This document shows positions 6,396 through 13,704 of a DNA stretch of 17,082 nucleotides, piece after piece; the stretch's first letter is position 1, and each line of letters begins with the position of its first letter. Under the pieces are notes generated by a model. It worked only from the letters and a program-made list of their open reading frames with translations, was not told the origin of the DNA and ran no database searches. The stretch is from contig JAWLHS010000030.1 in NCBI GenBank assembly GCA_041690235.1, forward strand, positions 1 to 17,082, given 5' to 3'. The translations under genes and the position numbers were made by a program. The DNA is from SLSG01 sp041690235 (GTDB lineage Bacteria > Bacteroidota > Bacteroidia > Bacteroidales > UBA7960).

Positions 6396-7670
6396 ATGTA
6401 TGCACAACCTGATGCCCGGGGATATTACGGCCGCTTTGGCGGGGCGTTTATTCCCGAACTATTGCACCGCAATGTGGAGGAACTGGCTGCTGCCTACCCC
6501 GACATTACCGGTTCTGCCGGTTTTCAAGCCGAGTTTGAGGCCCTTTTGAAAGACTTTGTTGGTCGTCCGACCCCCTTATTCTTTGCCTCCGGGCTCTCGA
6601 AGGAATACGGCGCCCGCATTTACCTGAAACGCGAGGACCTCTGCCATACCGGTGCCCATAAGCTGAACAATGTTGTGGGGCAGGCCCTTTTGGCCCGTCG
6701 GATGGGTAAGCAGCACATCGTGGCCGAAACCGGTGCCGGGCAGCACGGGGTGGCGACCGCCACTGTTTGTGCCTTGCTGAAGTTTCCCTGTACGGTGTTT
6801 ATGGGTCGGAAAGACATGGAGCGCCAGCAATTGAACGTGCTGCGCATGAAAATGCTTGGTGCTGAAGTGATCCCTGTTACTTCCGGGAGCCAGACCCTGA
6901 AGGATGCCACCAACGAAGCCATCCGCTACTGGATCAACCATCCCGATCAGACCTATTATCTGATTGGCTCCACCATAGGACCCCATCCCTATCCCGATAT
7001 GGTGGCCCACTTTCAGTCGGTAATCAGTGAGGAGATCGTCTGGCAGCTTTCTGCCAAAGAAGGCCGCGATCACCCGGACCTGGTGATTGCCTGCGTGGGC
7101 GGGGGCAGCAATGCCGCGGGTGCCTTTTATCATTTTATCGGCAATGGAAGCACCCGTCTGATCGGTGCCGAGGCGGCAGGGGAAGGGATACACAGCGGGA
7201 AGACCGCGGCCACGATTTCGGTCGGAAAGGAAGGGGTGCTGCATGGAACCCGTACCCTGCTGATGCAGACGGCCGACGGACAAGTGACGGAGGCGCATTC
7301 GATATCAGCCGGACTGGATTACCCCGGAATCGGGCCGCTGCATGCCCATTTGCATGCAAGCGGGCAGGCGACCTACCTGGCGATCTCCGACCGGGAAGCC
7401 ATGGATGCGGCACTGAAGCTCACACAGGCCGAAGGAATCATTCCGGCCCTGGAGTCGGCCCATGCCCTGGCGGCATTGGAAAAGCTGGAGCTGAGATCTT
7501 CCGATGTGGTGGTCATCAGCCTGTCGGGAAGGGGTGATAAGGACATGGAGGTTTTCCGGGATTATTATTCTTCTGCCGATGGGCAGGGAACTGCTGCTCC
7601 ACCCGGAACCGATGGGCGGGGGACTGCTGCTCCATCCGACGATAAGAAAAGGAAAGGGATTACACCATGA
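6396..7670 (+). CDS. trpB: Tryptophan synthase beta subunit with extended C-terminus
   Basis: PLP enzyme that condenses indole with serine. Motifs: HTGAHKLNN at 84-92 with the PLP Schiff-base Lys89, ETGAGQHGVATA at 111-122 with Glu111, the phosphate-binding GGGSN loop, and SGRGDKD at 377-383. The conserved fold ends near residue 392 (FRDYY). The remaining ~31 residues are a low-complexity tail that contains an 11-residue duplication (DGQGTAAP / DGRGTAAP), encoded by a 33-bp tandem repeat. The stop overlaps the trpA start as ATGA, so the two subunits of the complex are translationally coupled. Apart from the tail, length and motifs match the TrpB1 type. Confidence 0.96.
   Translation: MYAQPDARGYYGRFGGAFIPELLHRNVEELAAAYPDITGSAGFQAEFEALLKDFVGRPTPLFFASGLSKEYGARIYLKREDLCHTGAHKLNNVVGQALLARRMGKQHIVAETGAGQHGVATATVCALLKFPCTVFMGRKDMERQQLNVLRMKMLGAEVIPVTSGSQTLKDATNEAIRYWINHPDQTYYLIGSTIGPHPYPDMVAHFQSVISEEIVWQLSAKEGRDHPDLVIACVGGGSNAAGAFYHFIGNGSTRLIGAEAAGEGIHSGKTAATISVGKEGVLHGTRTLLMQTADGQVTEAHSISAGLDYPGIGPLHAHLHASGQATYLAISDREAMDAALKLTQAEGIIPALESAHALAALEKLELRSSDVVVISLSGRGDKDMEVFRDYYSSADGQGTAAPPGTDGRGTAAPSDDKKRKGITP
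7578..7637 (+). repeat. 33-bp-period tandem duplication in the trpB tail
   Basis: A 27-nt unit starting GATGGGC and containing ACTGCTGCTCCA occurs at 7578-7604 and again at 7611-7637 with three substitutions, in the same reading frame. It lies downstream of the conserved end of TrpB and duplicates 11 residues of its tail. The differences between copies suggest it is not brand new. Confidence 0.8.
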
Positions 7671-8443
7671 GAAATGCCTTGACCACTTTACTGGAGAAAA
7701 AGCGGGAAAACCTGCTTTCCGTGTTCTTTACCGCCGGATTTCCCGAGTTGGACAGCCTGGGGAAAACGCTTCGCTCCCTGCAGGAGAACGGCATTGATTT
7801 TGCCGAGATCGGCATGCCTTTTTCCGACCCGCTTGCCGATGGCCCCGTGATACAACAGACCAATACAGTGGCGATTCGAAACGGGATGAACCTGGAGTTG
7901 CTCTTTCGGCAGCTGGAAGGCATGCAGATGGAGATGCCGCTGATTCTGATGGGCTATTTGAATCCCGTATTGCAGTTCGGGGTGGAGTCCTTTTGCCGGC
8001 GGGCTGCCGGGGCCGGGGTTTCGGGGGTGATCCTCCCGGATCTGCCACCCGATGTTTACGAAGCGCAGTACCGGGACTTGTTCCTTTCATACGGCCTGCA
8101 TTTTGTTTTCCTTATCACCCCGACAACGGATGAGGCACGCATCAGGAAAATTGATGCACTGAGTACGGCCTTTATTTATGCGGTGAGCTCTTCTTCCATC
8201 ACCGGCAAACAGGGCGCTGACGAAGGCCGGAAACGGGACTATCTGCTCCGGCTTCAGAAGATGGATCTGGTGCACCCGCTTATGGTTGGGTTTGGGGTGC
8301 AGGACAAAGCTTCTTTCGCTTTGGCCCGGGAATTCACAGCCGGGGCCATCATCGGCACGGCCTTTCTGAATGCGAGGATGGAAGCCGGGGACGAAGACCA
8401 GGCGGTCAAGACCTTGCTGCGCAAACTGAATGGGAAACCCTAA
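7667..8443 (+). CDS. trpA: Tryptophan synthase alpha subunit
   Basis: Cleaves indole-3-glycerol phosphate to indole and glyceraldehyde 3-phosphate, then channels indole to TrpB. The 258-residue barrel has FFTAGFP at 20-26, FAEIGMPFSDPLADGPVIQ at 45-63 with the catalytic Glu47 and Asp58, LMGYLNPV, GVILPDLP and the phosphate-binding VGFGV. The loop usually written SxxGxTG reads VSSSSITGKQG here. The start codon sits inside the trpB stop (ATGA overlap). Only 12 nt separate it from the next gene. Confidence 0.96.
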   Translation: MRNALTTLLEKKRENLLSVFFTAGFPELDSLGKTLRSLQENGIDFAEIGMPFSDPLADGPVIQQTNTVAIRNGMNLELLFRQLEGMQMEMPLILMGYLNPVLQFGVESFCRRAAGAGVSGVILPDLPPDVYEAQYRDLFLSYGLHFVFLITPTTDEARIRKIDALSTAFIYAVSSSSITGKQGADEGRKRDYLLRLQKMDLVHPLMVGFGVQDKASFALAREFTAGAIIGTAFLNARMEAGDEDQAVKTLLRKLNGKP

Positions 8444-8455
8444 ACACATTGCATT

Positions 8456-9475
8456 ATGTTGATACAGTTGACAGAAAATTGTTCTGAGAAAGAACTTCAG
8501 GGAATTCATGCGGCCATAAAGGGCCTGGGCTATAAGCCCTCACCGGTGAAAACCCAGTACGCCTCCTACATCATCTGTGTGGGGAAGAGCCGGGTGGATA
8601 TCCGGGTCCTTGGCAACCTTCCCGGGGTTCGCGACGTGCATGTGGTGTCAGACGCCAGCAAGCTGGTTTCACGGCAGTGGAAGGTGCACACCACGGAAAT
8701 TCCGCTGGGGGAAGGCCTGGGCATATCGCGTTCCGGGTTTACCATTGGCATGGGGCCCTGCTCCATTGAGAATGAGGAACAGGTGATCGGGATGGTTGCT
8801 TTTTTGAAAAAAAACGGCCTCCGCCTGATGCGGGGAGGGATATTCAAGCCGCGCAGTTCTCCCTATTCTTTCAGGGGCCTTGGGATCGAGGGACTCAAAG
8901 TGTTTTCGAGGCATTGCAAAGAGAATGGGATACGCATTGTCAGTGAGGTCATGCAGGTTTCACAGATCGAAGAAATGTTTGACTATGTGGATATTTTCCA
9001 GGTGGGGACCCGCAACGCCCAGAACTTTAACCTGCTGGATGAGCTCGGGAAAGTCGATAAGCCGGTGTTGCTGAAGAGGGGCATGTCATCGACACTGGAT
9101 GAGCTGCTGGCCTCGGCCGAATATATTTTCTCCAACGGGAATGAAAAGATCATTCTGTGCGAGAGGGGCATCCGCACCTTCGAGAAGGCTTATCGTAACA
9201 CCCTGGATCTGAATGCCATTCCCTACCTGAAGGAGAAAAGCCACTTGCCGGTTTTCAGCGATCCCTCCCATGGAGTCGGGGTGAGGGCCTACGTGGAGGC
9301 CATGGCCCTGGCTTCGGTGATGGCGGGAGCCGACGGTTTGCTCATGGAGATTCATGATACGCCGGAGCGGGCCATATCGGACGGAGACCAGTCGCTCAAT
9401 CTTTCCGAAGCGGAAAGGGCCGTTTTTAGGATAAGGGAAACGGTGAAGTTGCGGGATGCATTTAAGCTTCACTAG
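8456..9475 (+). CDS. aroF: 3-deoxy-D-arabino-heptulosonate 7-phosphate synthase, Thermotoga type
   Basis: Condenses phosphoenolpyruvate and erythrose 4-phosphate, the entry to the shikimate pathway. At 339 residues it has an N-terminal ferredoxin-like regulatory domain (about 1-70) and a barrel with GPCSIE at 100-105, KPRSSPYSF at 131-139, QVGTRNAQNF at 182-191, LLKRGMSST, ILCERGIRTFE and SDPSHG. The metal ligands Cys102, His272, Glu298 and Asp309 fall at the same numbers I recall for the Thermotoga maritima enzyme. There is no C-terminal chorismate mutase, unlike the DAHP synthase-mutase fusions common in Bacteroidota. In the Thermotoga enzyme the N-terminal domain mediates inhibition by Tyr and Phe; the same is possible here. 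A 12-nt gap from trpA implies co-transcription under trpL. Confidence 0.93.
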   Translation: MLIQLTENCSEKELQGIHAAIKGLGYKPSPVKTQYASYIICVGKSRVDIRVLGNLPGVRDVHVVSDASKLVSRQWKVHTTEIPLGEGLGISRSGFTIGMGPCSIENEEQVIGMVAFLKKNGLRLMRGGIFKPRSSPYSFRGLGIEGLKVFSRHCKENGIRIVSEVMQVSQIEEMFDYVDIFQVGTRNAQNFNLLDELGKVDKPVLLKRGMSSTLDELLASAEYIFSNGNEKIILCERGIRTFEKAYRNTLDLNAIPYLKEKSHLPVFSDPSHGVGVRAYVEAMALASVMAGADGLLMEIHDTPERAISDGDQSLNLSEAERAVFRIRETVKLRDAFKLH

Positions 9476-9539
9476 AAATGCAAGCCCCAAGTGTTCGCCG
9501 GTAGAATAAAATCCATTATTTTCGTAAAAAATCCATCCT

Positions 9540-10097
9540 ATGCAAAGAGAGGAAGCACTGTCCCTGTTGAGGGAATACGTTAAAAATGAAAAAATGATCG
9601 CCCATTGCCTGGCCTCCGAGGCGGTTTTAAGGGCCCTGGCCGAAAGACTCGGGCAGGATGCCGAAAAATGGGCCCTTGCTGGTTTGTTGCATGATCTGGA
9701 TGTGGAAATTACCGGGGGGGATATGCGCACCCATTCGATGGAAACGGGCCGGATTCTTGGCGAACATGGCGTGGACCCGGAGATCATCGAGGCCGTCATG
9801 CTGCACAACGAAAATGCGGCCCACGGCCGGGCGCGGACCAAGTTGTTTCATCATGCACTGGCAGCCGGTGAAACCATTACCGGCCTGATCACCGCAACGG
9901 CCCTGGTGTATCCTGACAAAAAGGTGGAAAGTGTCAAACCCAAATCGATTGTGAAGCGCATGAAGGAAAAGGCTTTCGCCGCTTCGGTGAGCAGGGAAAC
10001 CATCATGGAGTGCGAAAAGACGGGAATCGGTTTGCAGGAATTTGTGGAAATTTCCCTCGGGGCCATGAAAACCATCGGCCCCCGGATCGGCCTTTAG
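9540..10097 (+). CDS. HD-domain (HDIG-type) hydrolase of unknown substrate
   Basis: A 185-residue cytoplasmic protein of the uncharacterised HDIG family. Metal-binding candidates are His22, the HD pair His51-Asp52 in LAGLLHDLD, His65 and His89 in MLHNE. The C-terminal stretch with KPKSIVKRMKEKAFAASVSRE resembles the usual SVxKKxKEKSFAAGVNRE block of the family. Where most relatives have AADxLTGLI, this one has AAGETITGLI, so the expected last metal ligand Asp appears as Glu111. Substrate unknown; such proteins are often nucleotide phosphohydrolases. It lies 64 nt after the DAHP synthase gene. It may be the last gene of the trp transcript or have its own promoter: an imperfect TATTTTCG occurs about 25 nt upstream. 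Its stop overlaps that of the converging protease gene. Confidence 0.82.
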   Translation: MQREEALSLLREYVKNEKMIAHCLASEAVLRALAERLGQDAEKWALAGLLHDLDVEITGGDMRTHSMETGRILGEHGVDPEIIEAVMLHNENAAHGRARTKLFHHALAAGETITGLITATALVYPDKKVESVKPKSIVKRMKEKAFAASVSRETIMECEKTGIGLQEFVEISLGAMKTIGPRIGL

Positions 10098-11770
10098 AGC
10101 GTTTCTTCCGTTTGCCGGGGGTCCAGGAGGCTGAAGGCCCTGTCGCTTTTCAGGATTTCCATGGCCTTTTGAAACCCGGGATCACTGGCATGCTGCGTTG
10201 GAAAAAAGGCCTCATTCCCAAAAAGATTTCTCCCGATATAGGCTTTCAGGTAATTCTTTACCAGGGTTTCACTCATGCTTTGGTTGTCTTCCCCGGGCCC
10301 AACGCCCTCCTCCTTTGCAAACACAAGGAACTCATTGTACATGGCCGGCCCCACCCGGAAATCCCTTACAAATGTGTCGGCATCGGCATACCCTGCCAGC
10401 AGGGATCTTCTGCTGTCGGTGTAATCGAAGGCAAAACGGTAAATGATGCCCCGGTTGGCTACCTGGTTAAAAAAACTGGTTTGTTCACCGGTCTCCAGGG
10501 GGATGAAGATGTCGGGCATGATCCCCCCCCCGCCATAAACGGTTCTGCCGTTGATGGTTTCATAACGCAGGGAGTCGTCAAACCGGATGCTGTCTGCTGT
10601 TTCCAGTTCCCCGTCCAGCATGCGCTGCATATAGTCTGCATAATAATCTTCCCGGCCGTTGTCGTAAGGCTTTTGTATGCTGCGGCCCGAAGGGGTATAA
10701 TACCTGGCTACCGTGAGGCGTAAAGCAGACCCGTCGCCCAGCTGAACCTGTTCCTGGACCAGCCCCTTTCCGAATGACCGCCTGCCCAGAATCAGGCCCC
10801 TGTCATTGTCCTGGATCGCCCCGGCAACAATTTCACTGGCCGATGCCGACCATTCATCAATCAGAACAACCAGGGGTTGGGTTTCAAAACCTCCCAATCG
10901 GCGGGCAAAGGCATAATTGCGGTCCCGTTTGGTGCCGTCGGTATAAACGATCAGCTTTTGCTGCTCCAGAAATTCGTCGGCAATGTTAATCGCCGCGTCC
11001 AGAAAACCACCCCCGTTACCGCGCAGGTCGAGGATCAGTTTGCCCATACCTTCTGATTTGAGGGTTTCAAGGGCAGTGACAAATTCCTGGTGGGTGGTTG
11101 CAGAGAATTTGTTCAGTCGGATGTATCCGATGTCATCGCCCGGCATATAGGCAATATCGAGGCTGTAGGAGGGAATTTTGTCCCTGGTGATATTGAATTC
11201 CATGGTTTCGGAAACTCCCCTTCGGATTACCGTAACATTCACTTCGGTGCCTTTTCGGCCCTTTAGAAGGGAGACAACTTCGCTGGTGGATTTCCGGACG
11301 CCTGCGATGGGTTCGTCCTCGACGGCGACAATGCGGTCGCCGGCCATGATTCCCGCCCGTTCACTGGGTCCTCCTGAAATGGGACTGATGACCACCACGG
11401 TATCGGTGATCATGTTGAACTCAATGCCAATCCCCTCAAAGCTGCCCATCAGGGGATCGTTCATCTCGCGGAACTCGGAGGCAGGAACGTAGGCAGAATG
11501 CGGGTCAAGGTCCCTCAAAATATTTTGAATGGCCTCTTCGGTGAGATCCTCCCTGTCTATGCTGTCCACATAAGAATCAAAAATGTAGTTGATGACATTG
11601 TTTATCTTGTCGTTGCGGTCAAAACCAATGGAGAAGAATTTTTTTTCGGTCGATCCCTCCACCGGGGCCCGCAGGTTTAGTCCGAGGGCGAATCCGGCCA
11701 TCAAAACGACGGCAAACAGGATGGGCAGGTAGATTTTCAGGCGTTTATTATTTCCGGGAGCTGTTTGCAT
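10094..11770 (-). CDS. S41 family C-terminal processing peptidase
   Basis: CtpA/Prc-type serine protease that trims or degrades envelope proteins from their C-terminus. Of 558 residues, 11-32 form one hydrophobic segment (signal anchor or uncleaved signal), which places the rest in the periplasm. A PDZ domain spans about 108-185 (GSFEGIGIEF, AGIMAGDRIVAV). The S41 core has LDLRGNGGG at 248-255, SASASE at 308-313 and FGKG at 333-336. The Ser310/Lys335 spacing of 25 residues equals that of the Prc catalytic dyad. The ~190-residue C-terminal extension after the core is common in Bacteroidota homologues. Two bases separate it from the upstream heptose gene, indicating one transcript. Its stop codon overlaps the converging HD gene. 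Confidence 0.93.
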   Translation of the reverse strand: MQTAPGNNKRLKIYLPILFAVVLMAGFALGLNLRAPVEGSTEKKFFSIGFDRNDKINNVINYIFDSYVDSIDREDLTEEAIQNILRDLDPHSAYVPASEFREMNDPLMGSFEGIGIEFNMITDTVVVISPISGGPSERAGIMAGDRIVAVEDEPIAGVRKSTSEVVSLLKGRKGTEVNVTVIRRGVSETMEFNITRDKIPSYSLDIAYMPGDDIGYIRLNKFSATTHQEFVTALETLKSEGMGKLILDLRGNGGGFLDAAINIADEFLEQQKLIVYTDGTKRDRNYAFARRLGGFETQPLVVLIDEWSASASEIVAGAIQDNDRGLILGRRSFGKGLVQEQVQLGDGSALRLTVARYYTPSGRSIQKPYDNGREDYYADYMQRMLDGELETADSIRFDDSLRYETINGRTVYGGGGIMPDIFIPLETGEQTSFFNQVANRGIIYRFAFDYTDSRRSLLAGYADADTFVRDFRVGPAMYNEFLVFAKEEGVGPGEDNQSMSETLVKNYLKAYIGRNLFGNEAFFPTQHASDPGFQKAMEILKSDRAFSLLDPRQTEETL

Positions 11771-11772
11771 GT

Positions 11773-12273
11773 TTAATTCCTGATTTTTTTTATGATGTTG
11801 CTTGTTGAGTATCCTTCAAGCAGTTCTATAGCAACAACCTTACCATTTTTTGCCGAAACGATGTCGTGTCCAATCATATCTTCTGTCTTGTAGTCACTTC
11901 CTTTGACCAGCACATCGGGTTGAATGGTCCGGATCAGCGAATAAGGGGTGTCTTCCTCAAACATCACCACGGCATCCACAAAACCAAAGGAGGCCAGTAT
12001 GAAGGCCCTTGCACTTTCGTCCGTGATGGGCCTGCCCGGGCCTTTGATTCGCCGAACCGAAACATCGGTATTGAGTCCGACGACCAGTACATCGCCCAAC
12101 TCAGCGGCTTTTGAAAGGTAGTCAACATGGCCGAGGTGAACAATGTCAAAACAACCGTTGGTGAAGACCAGTTTTTTTCCGGAAGAACGCCAATCGTTCA
12201 GTTTATTGAGGAAGGCGGGTTCATCCGCTTGCTGAAATACGCTGGCTCTGATGTGGTCGGTTATTCGTGCCAT
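11773..12273 (-). CDS. rfaE2: D-glycero-beta-D-manno-heptose 1-phosphate adenylyltransferase
   Basis: Cytidylyltransferase-fold protein of 166 residues, equal to the C-terminal half of bifunctional HldE. It activates heptose 1-phosphate with ATP to ADP-heptose for lipopolysaccharide core synthesis. Motifs: FTNGCFDIVHLGH at 37-49 with the nucleotide-binding HxGH (46-49), VVGLNTDVSVRRIKG at 64-78, VLVKGSDY at 121-128 and the closing GYSTSNIIKKI at 154-164. The kinase partner is not in the window. Related nucleotidyltransferases (glycerol-3-phosphate or FMN type) share HxGH, but the RxIKGxxRP and GYSTS blocks favour this call. Confidence 0.88.
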   Translation of the reverse strand: MARITDHIRASVFQQADEPAFLNKLNDWRSSGKKLVFTNGCFDIVHLGHVDYLSKAAELGDVLVVGLNTDVSVRRIKGPGRPITDESARAFILASFGFVDAVVMFEEDTPYSLIRTIQPDVLVKGSDYKTEDMIGHDIVSAKNGKVVAIELLEGYSTSNIIKKIRN

Positions 12274-12342
12274 GATCTTGGGTTATTGGGGGCGTAAGGG
12301 CTTATTTCTTGCAAGGGCCAAAACTTAAACAGTAATTGAATC

Positions 12343-13386
12343 CTACTTGTTCAGCCCGGGCTTTGAATGGGCCCGGTTTTCTGTTTTTTTTCTGTCGAGG
12401 GAAATGAACACCCAGGCAATGGCCCCTGCGGCAATAATTACTGCCGTTTGGGTGGCATGGGCGATATAAGCATATGACAGGGCGGGTTCGGCGGCAATGC
12501 CATACAATTCGGTCAGGGTGATACTGGTCAGAAAGTGATAGGTGCCGATCCCGCCCGGCACCGGGGCCACGATGCCAAGGCTTCCGACAGCCAAAAGGGT
12601 GATCCCGGAGGCCACCGAGAGGTGAGAGGTGGATGCGATGGCAAAAAAGCACAGGTATACTGAAAAGAAGTAAAGGATCCAAATGGCGGTGCTGTAAATA
12701 AGAAACAAGGGCTTTTTCTCCATGCGGCCAATGGTTTTGATGCCGTTTTTCATGCCGGCAAGTTGCCTTTTCAGCTTGCCATAGAACCCATCGGGAGTGG
12801 GGCTTTTCAATTTGTTATGTAAAAACAGCAACAACCCAGTCACCACGACCAGCCCGGCAATCCCCAGAAAAAGCAGCAGCATCCAGTAATCGGCTCCCCG
12901 GCTGAGCATGGGAATTAAAAAAACCCGGTCTAAAAAATCTTTGAGAAAGCCAAACTGGAGTGTGACCGTCAGAAAAAGGATCAATAAAAGGCAAAGCATG
13001 TCGAATACCCTTTCAGCAACCACGGTGCCGATGAGCGCGTTGAAAGAAGTGGGAGAGGTTTTGCTCAAAACCAGGCAGCGGGTCAGTTCCCCGAGTCGTG
13101 GGACCGCCAGGTTGGACAGATAACCGGCCATTAAGGCATTGAATGTAGTGCCGGTGTGCACGGGATGCCCCATGGATTCAATCAGCAGGTTCCACCTCAG
13201 GGCCCGGACAATGTGGCTCAGCAGGATGACCAGGGCGGCAAGAAATATCCAGAAATAATTGGCCTCCCGAAACTCGCGCCAGATCAGGTCAATGTCCTGA
13301 CCGCGGCCTATCAGCCAGAGAATAATCAGACCTGCTGCCAGGTATAGCATGACCCTGATATACCTATTGATCTGTTTTTTCAACAC
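12343..13386 (-). CDS. Flippase-like membrane protein (lysylphosphatidylglycerol synthase TM / YbhN family)
   Basis: A 347-residue polytopic inner-membrane protein with about seven to eight hydrophobic segments (near 11-28, 44-62, 84-106, 120-145, 165-190, 226-252, 257-280, 303-330). Family signatures: RALRWNLLI at 61-69, NLAVPRLGELTRC at 92-104, AERVFD at 124-129 and APVPGGIGTYH at 274-284. Such proteins move or present lipids or glycolipids across the membrane. The catalytic aminoacyl-transfer domain of MprF is absent, so lysylation of lipids is not expected. It is first in a leftward set with rfaE2 and the S41 protease; the 69-nt spacer to rfaE2 shows no strong signal. A role in envelope lipid or glycan export is inferred; the substrate is unknown. 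Confidence 0.85.
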   Translation of the reverse strand: MLKKQINRYIRVMLYLAAGLIILWLIGRGQDIDLIWREFREANYFWIFLAALVILLSHIVRALRWNLLIESMGHPVHTGTTFNALMAGYLSNLAVPRLGELTRCLVLSKTSPTSFNALIGTVVAERVFDMLCLLLILFLTVTLQFGFLKDFLDRVFLIPMLSRGADYWMLLLFLGIAGLVVVTGLLLFLHNKLKSPTPDGFYGKLKRQLAGMKNGIKTIGRMEKKPLFLIYSTAIWILYFFSVYLCFFAIASTSHLSVASGITLLAVGSLGIVAPVPGGIGTYHFLTSITLTELYGIAAEPALSYAYIAHATQTAVIIAAGAIAWVFISLDRKKTENRAHSKPGLNK

Positions 13387-13459
13387 TTTCGATTATATGG
13401 TTTGTTGCGCCAGGCAGCAGAAAAAGCCAATCGGGGGAAATGGTTCGTGGCGGCTTGGC

Positions 13460-13467
13460 CAAAGATA
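13460..13467 (-). promoter_or_regulatory. Candidate -7 promoter box for the flippase-like gene
   Basis: The minus strand reads TATCTTTG, matching all fixed positions of TAnnTTTG. TTCG lies 20 nt upstream as an imperfect -33 element. The implied 5' untranslated leader before the ATG at 13386 is about 65-70 nt. Confidence 0.4.
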
Positions 13468-13634
13468 CGGTTTTCCATGATTATAATTTCGAAGGTGAAA
13501 AGGCGGTTCCCTGAACGGTGCTTCGTCACCAAAAACCCGGCCTTTGTAAGCTATCGCGCTGGTTTTGTGCGTAGTATGGTCAAAAAATGACCTTCCTTCG
13601 GAAAAAAACAAACCTGCAAAGCTAAAAGGAATTG

Positions 13635-13665
13635 TTGAAAATGAGCAAAAAAAAGCTTATTTTTG
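13635..13665 (+). promoter_or_regulatory. Bacteroidota -33/-7 promoter for the GlgA-like gene
   Basis: TTG at 13635-13637 is followed after 20 nt by TATTTTTG at 13658-13665, a full match to TTG-N~19-20-TAnnTTTG. Transcription would begin near 13672. This excludes the in-frame ATG at 13663, which lies inside the -7 box, and supports translation from 13705. Confidence 0.65.
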
Positions 13666-13704
13666 CATACTAAAATTCATACGGTCAATAAATCAGGGAT
13701 ATTT

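Larger units (their letters stand above)
13387..13704. other. 318-bp divergent intergenic region
   Basis: No protein gene or RNA could be supported here. It holds candidate promoters in both directions: TATCTTTG on the minus strand at 13460-13467 and TATTTTTG on the plus strand at 13658-13665. The stretch between (about 13490-13640) contains short plus-strand frames without recognisable protein character. Confidence 0.6.

Noticed and set aside
6576..7298. Minus-strand open frame (240 codons) opposite trpB.
   Set aside because: Shadow of a certain gene; no recognisable motif or own start signals.
13663..13704. Upstream in-frame ATG extending the GlgA-like protein by 14 residues.
   Set aside because: It lies within a strong -7 promoter box, and the family start matches MEKPKVLFVQQE at 13705.
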